NCBI GenBank assembly: GCA_963932145.1
Contig: OZ010599.1
Coordinates: 42,199,542 to 42,263,541 of the forward strand
Direction: 5' to 3'
Origin: Acanthosepion lycidas
Lineage: Eukaryota > Mollusca > Cephalopoda > Sepiida > Sepiidae
Length of the DNA: 64,000 nt
Shown here: piece by piece, positions 1 through 47,700 of the stretch
How positions within the stretch are numbered: position 1 is the first letter of the stretch
How the letters are laid out: each line of letters begins with the position of its first letter
The notes under the pieces: generated by a model
Told to the model about the DNA's origin: nothing
The model's database searches: none
The model's input: the letters and a program-made list of their open reading frames with translations, nothing else
Position numbers and translations under genes: made by a program

Positions 1-34245
<34,245 letters not shown>

Positions 34246-34416
34246 TGAGTACCAGCCAAAATTAGAAAACTTGGAAATCTGAAACTAACACCTTGGGGGG
34301 TGGGTGTGAAGAGGCTCGATGAAAAATCAAATCCACAGTTTTACCAATTAGTGACAAAGGGATTTACCTTTTTGTTATGCACTGGTCAACTCCATTGATT
34401 TATGACAGCTTCGGAT

Positions 34417-34447
<31 letters not shown>

Positions 34448-35299
34448 CATCAGTTCAAATTGTCCTTAACTACCATTATCAACACTTAATACCGAACATC
34501 TTAATCTCACTTCTAGTGTGCATAAACACAAATTTCTAGATACTTGTTTGCATACAGACAGACGTAAGCTGGGATAATTACAGACACAAATTTCTATTTA
34601 TATATGTACACACATGCATACACCTTTTTCTACAGACAAATATATACATACAAATAATTTTTATAAAGACTATATAATTGACTTTACCTATAAATTGTTC
34701 CATCATTCACTGAAGAAAAATGAAAAGTAAATAAATAATTCCTCTTGTTATCTTTGAATTATTTTTCAAGTTGTTGGCTTTTTTTTTTTTTTTTTTTTTT
34801 GTAATTATGCTTGCAAATACATTTTGTGTTGGATTTAGTAAACAACAATCCATGGACAGCAAACCAAATAACATTTCTAATCTGACTACTTTATTTTTGC
34901 TTGTCTCTGAAAAATTTACTGACAAGATTCTTTAACAATAGAACATTTCTTTGTAGGCTTAATAATCTTTGTCAAATATATCCCAACATTTTACATTGAA
35001 AAGTTGTCCGAGAAAGAAATTCTGTTTGAAGGACAATTTTATTTAGCAGTTACTTGAAATTTTGCTTTCATTAGACTGTTTTAAATATTTAATATATTAC
35101 AATTAAATTTGCCAGTTGTACCCAAAATTGCTATCCAATTATGAGGTTAGGAAGGAATGCTAGAGCTGTGAAATCTTTCATTAATTTCAATCCTTAAAAT
35201 CTGCATTGTTTATTCCCAGGTAAATTGACATCTGACTGTTCAAAAAAGTAACAATTTTGCTTGAAAGTAGACAATTTAGCAGTGGGGTGTTCTCATCCT

Positions 35300-35960
35300 C
35301 AGTACAAAGGGGTTAACTCCCTCTGGCGACATTATTAGGGGCTTACGCTCCAGCTTTATCAACAGTGCAACTGAATTTAGGAGCGGATGGGAGTCTTGAA
35401 GATGACCCAAGGGCAATCACTAATGCAAACATTGATAGTGTTCGCTACATGGTGATGGATGACTATAAATCAAATAGCATATCCTGTGAGAGTTAAGAAG
35501 GTTGCTGTTTGGTGGGTGCCACATCTAGTTCTAGTGACACCTGGCTCCTCACATGGAAAAACCTGACAGTGGTATTTGCCTGATTTTCTTGAACATTTTT
35601 TAACCCATGATGAGTGATGGTTTCATCACTGAGCCAATCCATACTCTGCAAGCGCCTATAGCGAAGTTTTTTTTTTTGGGGGGGGTAGACATGTTTATTG
35701 ACTATCTTCAAGAGGGGCCCTAATGGAGAGTTATGTCAACTATGCCAAGTCAGTTACAAAAAGCTATTACACTAAACTCCCAGAAAAACCAAAAAGGGGT
35801 CTTATTTCAGCAGGATGATGCTCCAGCATACAAGTCCTTCATTTCAATGGCTGCTGATTTGACATGAAAAAAAACACTTGGCTGGTGGATAGCATCAGAT
35901 CTGCTGTTAATGATTTGGGGGTGATCAACAGACTGGAAATAGCAACTGTCAACTGAAAAA
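35300..35960 (+). pseudogene. Mariner-like transposase fossil between the two genes
   Basis: In broken frames: GADGSLEDDPRAITNANIDS followed by VRYMVMDD (35375-35465, end of the DNA-binding region), VWWVPHLVL (about 35505), THDE-like text with EPIHTLQAPIA (about 35600-35660, first Asp region), then VLFQQDDAPAYKS (35799-35838, second Asp motif). Unequal codon loss and stops show it is dead. Part of the Sec23 3'UTR if the distal poly(A) site is used. Confidence 0.82.
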
Positions 35961-36129
35961 TTGTCTAAGTGTTAATTTCCAGCAGCTCGAGTTGCTTCCC
36001 CTTTTATAAGTAAATTGTTGAATTGGAAGTGGGTTGTTAGTTTCCTCATACGGTTTAATATCTTTCAGTTTATTTTACAAAACATGTACATAAATATAAC
36101 CAACGAGTTTTTAATGATCATTTTACATT

Positions 36130-36135
36130 TTTATT
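36130..36135 (-). promoter_or_regulatory. Candidate poly(A) signal for the CHP1-like gene
   Basis: Plus-strand TTTATT reads AATAAA on the minus strand, about 1.7 kb beyond the CHP1 stop. If both this and the Sec23 candidate at 36485 are used, the two transcripts overlap tail to tail. One of several possible signals. Confidence 0.15.
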
Positions 36136-36484
36136 CAGTACAAATCAATGATCCTTTCACCATTGGCAAAGGCAACTCTACCATACTGCAAAAAAAAAAA
36201 ACAAACAAAAAAAAAAGTTAAAGCCTTTTTTACACAATTCACACAGACAAATCCAAAAATTGTGGGACAAATAAATCTTCAGACTTAAACATTTTAAGTC
36301 TCCTGTTAAAATTTCCACTGTAAATTCCTAAGAAAGATCCCAAAAGCATATGGCTAGAATTTGGGGAAGAGGAAAAAAAAAAAAAAAAAATTTTTTTTTT
36401 TGCAATATGGTAATATTGACTCCTGATTAAATTTTTTTGTTTTTCATTTCTATATGTAAAATGTATATTTCTCCTTTCTGTACA

Positions 36485-36490
36485 AATAAA
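36485..36490 (+). promoter_or_regulatory. Candidate poly(A) signal for Sec23
   Basis: AATAAA in a pyrimidine-flanked, less repetitive stretch about 2.2 kb past the Sec23 stop. Several other AATAAA hexamers lie closer, for example near 34730, so this is only one candidate. Confidence 0.2.
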
Positions 36491-36510
36491 TCCAGTCCCA
36501 CAAGAGACTG

Positions 36511-36604
36511 CAAGGATGACAAGTGATATATATTGTTTTACCCTATCCCCCTACCCCTTATTTTCAAACCCCATATTTACAGATTTGTATCCATCTCCCT
36601 ACCC

Positions 36605-36639
<35 letters not shown>

Positions 36640-37170
36640 AAGCTACAGAAAAAGCATTTTATAATAAACGCATATCTAATTTTTCTGTAGTCATGGGATG
36701 AAGATTGATTTGGCAAAAAAAAAAAAAAATTTTTTTTTAAATTGTGCCATTCATCTTAGTATGAACAGAAAATTAACTTGTTTTGTTTGAAGTAAAAACA
36801 ACCAAATCTTAAGGAATACAACTTAGCAGTATAGGAGCCGTTTTGTTTGGATGGCATCAAATGATAGACAATGAATAGTGTGCAGCCCACAGGGATCAGA
36901 TTATGGATAATTTACTTGTCTTGTACAAAAAATATATAGATTCAAATATGTTTAGTTACAGAAATATAAGTAAATCTTTATATGAACCAGCTTAGCTAAT
37001 CAGAGTGAATTGATAGTTTTTTGTTTTTTTTTTCTTTCTTGTGGCTTAACCTTTTGCAGGTTATTTAAAGCCAGAAAACATCTTTAGATTGTAAGAATGA
37101 TTTTTACTGATACAAGTACTACTAATGCATAAGGGAAGAAGATGGTATTTGTGCATAAATGAATATAAAC
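36511..37170. other. Intergenic stretch between Sec23 and CHP1
   Basis: C/T-rich segment at 36538-36610 ending in a long T run (36608-36637), A and T runs at 36717-36740, no coding exon. May be 3'UTR of the CHP1-like gene. Confidence 0.4.
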
Positions 37171-37322
37171 TCTACTAGAATTGGAACTCTGCTTGCCGAC
37201 TTCCAAGTCATTATCCATTACACCACTTGTACATCCAAGCTTACATCACCTGGTATTTCTAGGCATTGACCAGGCTCTACATTGAAACTTTGCTTAACTT
37301 CAGTTATCATATGAAAACCAAT
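37171..37322 (-). mobile_element. 5S rRNA-tRNA composite SINE, copy B
   Basis: Reverse complement repeats copy A: GATAACTGAAGTTAAGCAAA, then AATACCAGGTGATGTAAGCT, then the tRNA-like A box TGGTGTAATGGATAATG and a B-box-like region near 37175. It lies between the two genes on the CHP1 strand. Confidence 0.75.
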
Positions 37323-37802
37323 GTAAAATGGCTATAAACCCTAAATCAGAGTGAAAATTTCATATCAATTTTCATTGGTCTGAATTATAGTCTATATAGA
37401 TTGAATGATATTGTAAAGGGGGGGAAAGATTTCAGTCACAAGTATACACATCAGCTGATGAGTGATTATTAATCAAATTACTACAGATGGGATAAATGGC
37501 ACAATGTAAATTCTTATGTCTATTTTGCATCCAGAACTGCCTATGAAGCTATTAAAAATGAGACAGATAATTGAAAATTTGGCATGTAGGCACTCATTGG
37601 AGACCCAGGTGAGTTTACATATGTAACATTTTGGGTAGAAAACAAAGAAGAGCAAGTTGGGTTGTGTCCAAAAAGAAATATGGGAGAGGGAGAAACTGAA
37701 GCAAGAGAACTAATAGCAGCAGCTTCTTTGTTGTGGTGGTGTCCCCCTCAAGTGTTTGCTGTGGTAACAACAAAGGACAGGCCCAATGGTATAGGAAGAC
37801 AT

Positions 37803-37856
37803 TCAATGCAGGAAACGAATGCTCATTTTCTGTTCAACATCCACTCGTTCCATCAC
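37803..37856 (-). CDS. CHP1: CHP1-like exon 7 (C-terminus and stop)
   Basis: Acceptor TTTCCAG before 37856. 17 codons ([17 protein letters not shown]) and TGA at 37805-37803. The sequence is nearly identical to the vertebrate CHP1 end and rules out calcineurin B itself. Confidence 0.95.
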   Translation of the reverse strand: MMERVDVEQKMSIRFLH

Positions 37857-40550
37857 CTGGAAAGGTAGGAAAACAAAATACATGAAAATTCCATAAAATA
37901 TTGTCATACAAGAGAAAAATACTTAAATTTTTTTCCAAGAACAATTTTCCTTCTAAAAGAAAATTACTTTTCTACTTTGGTTTTGGAAAATGTATACTTA
38001 ATCTTAGGCTTTATTGAATTATGTTGCAAAACCAAATGAATTTATAGAGAGTAGAAGCAAAAAAAATAAAAAATAAAAAAAAGGTTACTTTTAAGAATTC
38101 TGTAAAAGAGATATGTCTGTCTCCATCAGTGTCGGCCTCAGCAATTGTTCGATCTGCAATACTTTCAAGCTTAAAAAGAAAAAGGATTTCAAACTGAAGA
38201 TGGAATTGCATGATATACTGTTAAAAATGAGATTATGTGAATAATAACCAATAGATTTAATTGTGTAAGAATTAGAAGTTTGAACAAATTGGATTTAAAG
38301 TGAATAAGAATTGTGTGTATGTGTTTGTTCATGAGGAACCACAGAATTTTATTAGATCTCTTTATGTTTCTATTAAAGCAGCATTTTCTAATATTAAGTG
38401 AATTTCAGAATTAATTTCTGCTTATAGTTTTAAATTGTTTAGCACTATTTTTAATTTATACTTTTTCCCTAGATGAACAGTCATAGTTTAACAAATCTGG
38501 ATAAAAAAAAAAAAAAAAAAAAATTGGCTTGCCAATACATCATGATGAAAGCTATACAGGACTCAAAGTGAAGATTTTTTTTTTTTTTATTCAATTTTCA
38601 CCGGTAAGTGATACAAAAATGCTAGCAGCAAACACAAATTTGCAAAATTATCTAGTATCACTATGATTAATTTCATTATTATTTTACTTCTGTTACTATC
38701 ATCACTACTACTATTATCACCATTAATATTTGTTACTTTCACTGTTATCATTATACTTTACTACCACTATTGTTTCTACATATCCTCCACAAATGCCATT
38801 GATTTCATTATTGTAATTGTTATTTCATTCTTACTATTTCACCATCACCTTTATGCTTGCTACATCCATTACCATCATCCCACTCCTTTTACAATCATAC
38901 CTCCCTTCCCCATCAAAATTAGTACCAATTTTCCATAAACATACCAATAAGTAATATAAATTAGGAATTTAACTATTTATACAAGTGCAATAATACAAAA
39001 TTCAAAGATTTTATTAAAGGCCTTACCTGTTCTTCGGAAATATTTGTGCCAACCATCATGTGAAGAACAGCCAAGAGTTCTTCTCTGGAAATCTTGCTAT
39101 CTCCATCCAGGTCATACATTTTGAATGCAACTGAACAAAAAAAAAAAAAAAAAATCTTTAATTCCAAGTGTTGGAGGAAAACAAGAAATCAGTAGAGGAA
39201 ATCATCTTTTTATTTTTTAACAAAGAAATATATTTTAACAAAAATAATCTCAAAATTAGCTATAGCTGCACTAGTAACATTGATAGCCCTATCACGACAT
39301 CATATTCAGCAAACATCTTTCCAACAAAGAAATGTAAAAATTTCCAATAATAAATGTAAATGCCAAAAAAAATACAACCTGTCTATTAAATGGTCAATGT
39401 ATGACCGGCAATGTTGTATATCACACTGGATTTGTTCCAGTAGCGATGTTAAAGTCTATTTTGGTTCTAAGAATCCTTGCAAGCTTTGCTTCTACCATCA
39501 CCATATGACTGACTAATATCAAATATAGAAACAGCAATGATGTCTAATTATTTCATGCAGTTGAAACACTCCAGTAAACCTTCTATTAAATGGAATATAA
39601 TGGCAATCACTAAGCCGTTTAATGGCAAGGGAGATAAATTCAGTCTGTATTTAGTTGAAAAATAATTATCTTACAACATTTAAATGATCCAGGCTTACTA
39701 AATAAGAGAAAAGAACTGATGGTCACTTGTTGGCATAAAAATAAATATCTACTTAAGCATGTAGACCCAGATTAATTTTTCTAAACCACTGTGGTTTAGT
39801 TTTCAGTGTAGGGTATTTTTTTGTATATTTTTTTATTTATTTATTTACTTATTTAATAAGTATTACATATCATGGGTTATTACTGGATTTTCTTATACAT
39901 TTTTATTTTAACTTATATTATTTATATTTTTTTTATTTTATATATTTCTCTAGTAATTTTACTATTTTATATTAAGTTAGATTCCTTTTATTATTAATAA
40001 GTAATAATTTATAGTTGATACTGGCCACTCTAAAATTAATAAATTACTTATCTTTTATGTTCATATGGTAATAGTGGTTGGTTTAGTCGTTAGATTTAAT
40101 GTCATGAGAAAAAGAATTAAAATTTTTTCAAAAAATATTTTTTTTTTTTTAAGTTTTTGAAAAAGATTGTATCACTATATAAATAGTGCATAACTACAGC
40201 AGCATTATGATAAGCTGATATATTTTCAAATTAAATAATGAGTATACACTCAGCACCTGAAAATTACATTTGGCATAAAATTTTAAGTAGTACAAATGGT
40301 GTGGGAGATTATAAAGTTTAAATGTCCATATAACAACTCTGAAGATGGCTCATGTGAGCCAAAAGCTTAGATGAAGGAACAGCATAATAAAAAAAAATAT
40401 ATAAATGTTGGACACCTAAAATTCAAGCAACTATACAAATTTTAGAACGGCTCATGATCAAACAGATATTTGTTGTCTGTTATATTTAACAATACATGTT
40501 TGAATAATGATCAACTTCCCTAATACATGACGATTTTTTTTATATATATA

Positions 40551-40639
<89 letters not shown>

Positions 40640-40769
40640 GGCACCTCAAGGCGGTATAATGGTTAGCAAGCTGATCTCGCTAGAACAATTACAACTGAGT
40701 AGTGAGTTCGATTCTCACTGGGAGCCCCATACTTTCGGCCTTGTGCCACATCTGAGCTATGCTTGGAAA

Positions 40770-40812
<43 letters not shown>

Positions 40813-41631
40813 CATTTCCCCCCACCCAAGTTGCCATTAATATACAGAGAGTTATAGAGAGTGAAAGAAAAATTCAGTATAGAGGAGATTGAGGAAAGGA
40901 TAAGAAATGAACATGATTCAAGAAGATGGCAATTGACATTGCATCTAAAGATTGTAGTTTTCAAGGAAGCAAGTAAACAGGTGGGAAGTACAAGAAAAAC
41001 TATTGGAGTAGAAGTGACGGTTACATTTAACTATTTCAACAGTAAAAAGGGTGGGACCTAGATGCCAATCTAGTAACACATTTAAATTCATGTAGTTACA
41101 GCCCTAGGGAAAAAAGCTTGTCAGAGCAGTTGCCATGAAAATATTTATAGAAAAGACAGAGGGAAGCCATGTTGCATCGGTGAGAAAGTTACTGAAGCCA
41201 AGTCAGGATCAATTACATTGCAGATCCTTCTTTGGATTTTGTCGAGATCCTTGAAATGAATAGCAGGAGCACCAGACTAGATATGCCAGCAATATTCAAT
41301 GCACAGACAAGATTTGTAAATGTGCAAAATGAACTGCTAAAAAAAATCTGGCACAACACAGTGACTCAAATTTCCTTGCAATAGATGCAGCTATTGATTC
41401 GATGTAGACATTCCACTTCTAGTCACTTGAAAACATGAGACCAAGAGGTTCTTTTCAAGAGCAGCAGCCAGGTTAACTGTCAGCTCTGACAGATTTGCTA
41501 TTGAAACAGGAGTAAATGGTAATATCACCTGCATAAATGCTTACTTGGGAACTGATGACATCAGGAAGTTCATTGATGAAGATCAGCCTTCATTTCAAAA
41601 TTTGGTAAGAACAATTGGATTAAATCAAACA

Positions 41632-41721
<90 letters not shown>

Positions 41722-44700
41722 ACTGAAAAAAGTGTAAAAATTATGAGAATTTAACTTTTTTTTTTCAGGCTAGGAGAAATTCTGTCAAATAGCACTATTA
41801 TGAATATTATACTTCTGGTTATCAGTAGATAACCAGAGCAATAATATTCAATAGATGAAGAAAAGTTCAACTTTACTTCATTTATTGAACATGTGTGTAT
41901 GCATGTTTTGTTTTTTTATAACACCTATTTTATATTAGTAAAAGACATTGATTTTTACTAGTTTGTTTTTATATATTGCAGTGATAAAATAATCATCAGC
42001 AGGTATTTTAATGTTGACTGCCTCTGATTACAGCAGGCTTTCTTTGCATTGTCTTTCAATGCATTGTTTTGAAATTGCCAGATCTGATGAAGCAAAATCT
42101 TCCTCTCTCTCACTATATATATATATATATATATATAAAATGGACTCTCCCGTCGGTTTTGACGTATGAGGATCTGACAGCTTATTGATTCATTTATTAA
42201 AGTTTGTGCGATAATCTTAAGTGGCATTTAAGACCCACTAGTGATTTACAAAGAAGGCCACATATGGAGCATGTGTGAGGATTGTGAAATGAGATCACTT
42301 AGATTGGCTGACCTTTTAGATCTTGCTCTCGCTTCTTGAAGATGATTCAGACAAGCAGATTAAAAATTGCTGAGTCCACTAAAACACATTGATCTCCATT
42401 CTACCTGCTCCAAAGCTAAGCACTCAAGGGTGTTATGTGGTATATTGACTACTGAAAAGTTGCTTTTAAGCTTGTCTTTGCATCTTAGCCATGGGCATCC
42501 TACATTCCTGTAAGATCTAACTGGCTGTACATTAGGATCTTGTATATCCTGTCATCAGACATTCTCAAGACATGACCAGCCCACCGTAACTGAGACTGTA
42601 TGATAAAAGTCTCTATTCCACCAATATTACACCTGTTAAGCAGGTCTACGTCAGATGTCAAGCGATGACGAAGTTTGCCAAAAGCACTGGTAGCCTTAGC
42701 AATCCAATGCAATATATATTTTTTTTTTTTCTTGGAATTATAATAATTAGTATAATGTAGTTTTTATTGTAACCAAAAAAAAAAAAGTCTTATAAAATAT
42801 CCTAGCTTTCCTATGGAAGAAAATGATAAAGAAAAGCAACTTACATTTAAGCTTTTCCTCTCTGGAGTTGAGCTTGTTTCTCTCAAGTTTGGTCTTTGTA
42901 GGACGGAATCTGGCAAGAACACGCATGAACTGTCGAAAGTTGACAGTTTCTTCATTGCTTTTGAAGACAAAAAAAATTTAAATTTTAAGTTTACCAAAGA
43001 AATGACAATCACATTAAAACAGTCTTTGCAAAAGAGAGCAACAAATTTAGTTTTGTTTACAAATTTCTTAAAGTTAAGAAAATGGTTGCTTGTAAGAAGA
43101 TTTTCTGAAACTGGCCAAAAAATTGAGATTCTAATCTATATAATTTCTAATTGAAATACATCAGAATATTTTACTTACTGGAAATAGTAAATTTAATCAT
43201 TTAGTTTTCAATTATAGCTAAAATGAAATCTTCAAGAATGCTTTTCATTCTTAAAAATTAATTTTAAACCTTAAGTATTGAAATTTCTGTAGAGGTACCT
43301 AAGTCTAAAGACCAGATTCTTAATTGTGAACCAGAGATATGCCATATATCTGAACCAGGTCAAAGCCTAAGTATTAAATATCTAAAATCCATTTACGATG
43401 TGGTTAGGGTCTTGTGTCTAAGAAATAACATTTGTGAATAATTTTCTGCATACATTTCATTCAAATTTAACCTAAGGATAAAATCTATTTCTTGCAATTT
43501 TTGTGCAAATTTACATTATAGAAAATAATACCTATTTTAAGCATTTGTAATAATAGTCATTCAATTTTTTTACGATCTAAAATATTAAGTCAAATATGAA
43601 AGGAAAAAAAGTCAAGTAAAACTATCAATCACGTACTAAAGTGAGTTTTGTCCCTTGAGTTTCATTTGACGAACTTGATGAAAAAAACGAAACAAAAAAA
43701 AAAAAAAAAAAAAAAAAGACTGCTAAAATACTAAAAAAAGAAAATATTTTAAAATTTACTAATAAATTTTATTTGTTAAAATGTAAATTATTATTCTTAA
43801 TTTCTGTATTAAGCAATCCCGATTTTGTGTTGTGTTTCTTAATTCAACAGATACTCACCTTTCTTGAAAGAAAGAGTGAACAATACGATCTCCGAGTGGA
43901 TTGATAGCAAGTTCTGGAATGCGTAGAAAATCTTCTCGGCTTAAAAAAGAAAAAAAAAAAAATTTGAACTAGTTAAAAGTACAATTTAACGATTGATGAC
44001 AAATTACAAAAAGAAAAAAAAAATTAAGTACAAATAAAAAAATATCAGTTTGTTTGAGATTTGCAGTCTAAAAGAATGAATTCAAATGAAAATTCAAGAG
44101 AGGTAGATATTAACAGGTAAGTAGAGAGACAAGGTATTAACAGGATTAATACTTGTGCATGGAGATGAACACAAGTGGAGAGTGTCAGAGGCAAGTAAAG
44201 TAAGAAATCTTGAAAAAATTAACTTGACAAACATGCAAAACAAAAGTGTTCTGGGTGGTCTAAGATGGGAACATCCACATAGGAGAAAAGTGCAACTTTA
44301 TCTCAATCTCAGGTGTTTCTGTTTTACAGGTAGCAAACAGGTTCTTAGCAGAAGTTGACAAAATGTGTCACCTACCTACCAACCCAGGCCAAGTAAGTAG
44401 AACCCTGAATAAAACACTTATTTTATAATATCAGAAACAGAACTAGTGTTGTCATTTCTCAAGTGGCATAAGTTTTCTTCTTCGTTACTGCGCAAAGATG
44501 CAGTGGGCCTTTCTTAGTTTTCACTGAACACAGATGTGAATGAGAATAGAGATGTAATGGTGGTGGAGAGGTTACTAACCCATAAGTAGAAAGCTGGGCA
44601 AGGGTTTAATTGTGTTTACACTGGGAATTATTTTAACTCTTTTATTCTCTACACTATTTACATTGTTCGGACTGTTGTCCTCATTTTTTTTGCTATATTC

Positions 44701-47700
44701 ACAATGTTTCAGCCATTGTACACTCCAGTCTTCTTCAGGTAATTGGAATTTCAAACTGAACCCTTTATTTCATCCACCAGGGTAGATTGTTCTAGTCCCA
44801 CGTGCTATGCATCTTTTGGCTGTCACGGTTATCTCCCTTTAACTCAACTCTCCAAGTTTTTGTTCACCACTGCAGTAGCCAGGTATTGAACTGACAACTC
44901 TTTGGGTCAAGTCACTGGATCCAACCAACGCTTTTATCTACTGGGCCATGCGTCTTATTCTTATCGAAAATATAGCAGGCATTAAAGGTTTCTGGGGAGG
45001 AGGATAGAGCTAAGGCTGATAATTCAAGAGACAAAATCTGAATTATTTTCAATACTTTTTCAATTCCCATCTTAATTAAATAGACAAATAAAGATGCATC
45101 TGACAAATGCAGAGTTGCCCAGTTGGTCACAAAGCATGGTAATTGGCCATTTCCTTATAAGGAAACAGTCATCATTCATTGACTGACCAGCCAGTACTAC
45201 TGTCAGCTGAAATATGTAAAATCTTTCTCTCCAAACAAATTTTCAGAAAAATAGGTTTCTCAAGTTACCACTCTTTCTACCATTGATGGGGGGTTTCCTT
45301 CCTAATCTTTTATTTGAAGTAGTATGAAACCTCAGCATCTTGATTATGTCATTAATTTCTCTTCGAGTCACAAAGTGTGACCCATTTTGGCTATTGCTGC
45401 TGTTAAAAGTCCTTGAGTGATGTTTCTGTTATTTGGTACAAATAGTACAGTATGCTTCTCTAGATGTAGATACAACTTGCATATTCATTTGTAAAATAGA
45501 TTCAGACATAATTTTCAGTAAAAATTATCAACTGTGGCTTAAATGAAATAGTTAAAAAAAAAAAAAAAAAAAAAAAATATTAACAAATACGAATGGTCTA
45601 TTTCCCAATTATTACTGCCAATTATTAATTGTTGCATAATCTGGCAACCCTGAATCTGAGCTCAATGAAAATCATTCCCTGTGTCTAAGTTTTCTAGAAC
45701 TTTTGAATGAGCTATGAATCACTAAAATCAAACCAGTGGGAGCTGATGAGTTGCTTGGACAAACAGACACTGTATATACAAGATGTTCAATCTCATTTGT
45801 TATACTCACGTTTTGTCTCTTATACTCTCCGGCCTTCCTCAGGTGTACATTGGATAGATATTTCATATTAATTCTCTATACCTTTGTGTCACTTGTCGAT
45901 TTCTTCTACTAAACCAGAATGAATATATGACCACCATATTTTTTTTTTTTTTAAAGTTCCTGTATTTGGTATACCCTGACCTGACCCTTTAGCATTCTGT
46001 ATTATTAATATTACTCTCCTTTCCACTGCATTCTTTTTCAAGGCCTCTCAATTGCAGTAATCTTATTGTTAACTTCACTCAGAGTTGTTTTCTGTTTCCT
46101 TAGCAGGATATGACATAACTATTAGGTTGGTGCAAAAATAATGACATAATAATGTCGTTTTTTTTTACATATTTTTTAACGTCAAAAAACAACATTATTA
46201 CGTCATTATTTTTGCACCAACCTAATATTAAATTCAAACACTATTGTTCAAGGATCAGTCACCTTCAGTGGCAGGATAAATATTTTGTACAGCAAATGAA
46301 GTCACACACAGAGTGATAAACATTAGATACCTATTTATAATTAATTTTCTAAGCCATATTGTGTTTTAGTTGTAACCATTTCTTATATTACTCAGTCCGA
46401 GAATGGTTCCACCTGGTTAAAGACTCCACTGTAAACAATATTTTTATCCATCAACCAAGAGATTTTTTTCAACACTTTTGTCATCTAAATACAGAAATTA
46501 GGTTTAAGATGTTAAAATTATGCCACTGAATTGTCCACAAATGGATTAAAGATAATGCTAAAACATCCAATTACATGGTAGTTCTAAGTTCAATCCTTGG
46601 GTTGGGTAATGTGGAAAAATCATACATTGTGGTTCATTAGAAGAAATGGATTAGCAACCCAAAGAGAGAAGTGACGGATACAAGATCTCTATTAAGTGGG
46701 GAGATCAGGAGAACCACTATCTCCATGGTAATTGTATTAGCTGTTTCCTTATAAGGAAAGATTTGGCATCTACTAAGCAGCCAGTGCTCCCATAAGATCT
46801 TTCATTTAAAACAATTTTTCAGGAAAATAGGTTTCTCAAGTCCAGTAACTTATTGCTCTTTCCAGTATTGATAGAGGCTTCCTTCCTTCCTAACCTTTTG
46901 TTTGAAGTAGTGTGGAATGTCAGCATCTTGATTGCATTATTTTCTCATGTTACACGTGTTATCCATTTTAATCGTTGCCACTGTTGACGGTCATCAAGTG
47001 ATGTGGTTTTTGTTATTTAGTACAGTTCTTTGTAATTCTGTAGTACTAGTCTACAATGTTTGAAGAAGGATAGTTCTTGTCAAGACCTACAGACAGCTCA
47101 AAGTCAATTTTAACCATTGATCTGAGAAAGCAATTGTATACAGTTACCAGATTAGGTATTTCTTAACGAGTTTGGAGCCATGCATAACATTCATATGAAA
47201 GTCTTTATCTGAAGAAGCTATTTAAAACATGACTCAAGTTGACTGGGTTGAAATACTTGAAGAAGGCAGGAGAGCAAAGCTGCTGAAACATGAATAAAAC
47301 AACCAAACTGACCACATACTTGTCTGAATAGAAAGTTGTAATCAGAATATCGATTTCAAGAAGTGTGTCAGGTCAAGAATTTTTCAGCACCCCCTTCATA
47401 TTAGGAATATTTACCAAAATTTATTTAAAATTTTATTTTATTTTTTAAAAACCTATACAGGATGTGACAAAAATATCTCCTACATAGTGGTTAAGACATT
47501 AGTGACAACGGTGTCTTCCTCTAGCTAATGTCTTACTATTATGTGGGAAGTATTTCTACCACACCCTGTACAATTCATTTTTTTTTTCTTGTGGGCAGTT
47601 TGAAAGTTTCAAATAAGATTGGTTTATTGCCCAAATAACAGTTACACTATTGTAGCTTGCAGTTAGATTTAAAAGGTGATATGAAAATTTTTACCATCAG

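Larger units (their letters stand above)
34246..36510 (+). other. Probable Sec23 3'UTR and downstream region
   Basis: No coding exon follows the stop. The stretch is AT-rich with T runs near 34425-34445 and 34777-34800. It contains a mariner transposase fossil at about 35300-35960 and AATAAA-type hexamers near 34730 and at 36485-36490. Where the Sec23 transcript ends cannot be decided from sequence alone. Confidence 0.4.

Noticed and set aside
38663-38938. Hydrophobic 91-codon frame suggesting a membrane protein
   Set aside because: The sequence is a degenerate triplet-rich tract inside a CHP1 intron with no splice signals or conservation cue.
40640-40730. A real tRNA gene in the SINE heads at 40.6, 49.7, 58.6, 44.9 and 21.4 kb
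   Set aside because: A and B boxes are present but acceptor and anticodon stems do not close, and a shared non-tRNA body follows, so they are SINEs.
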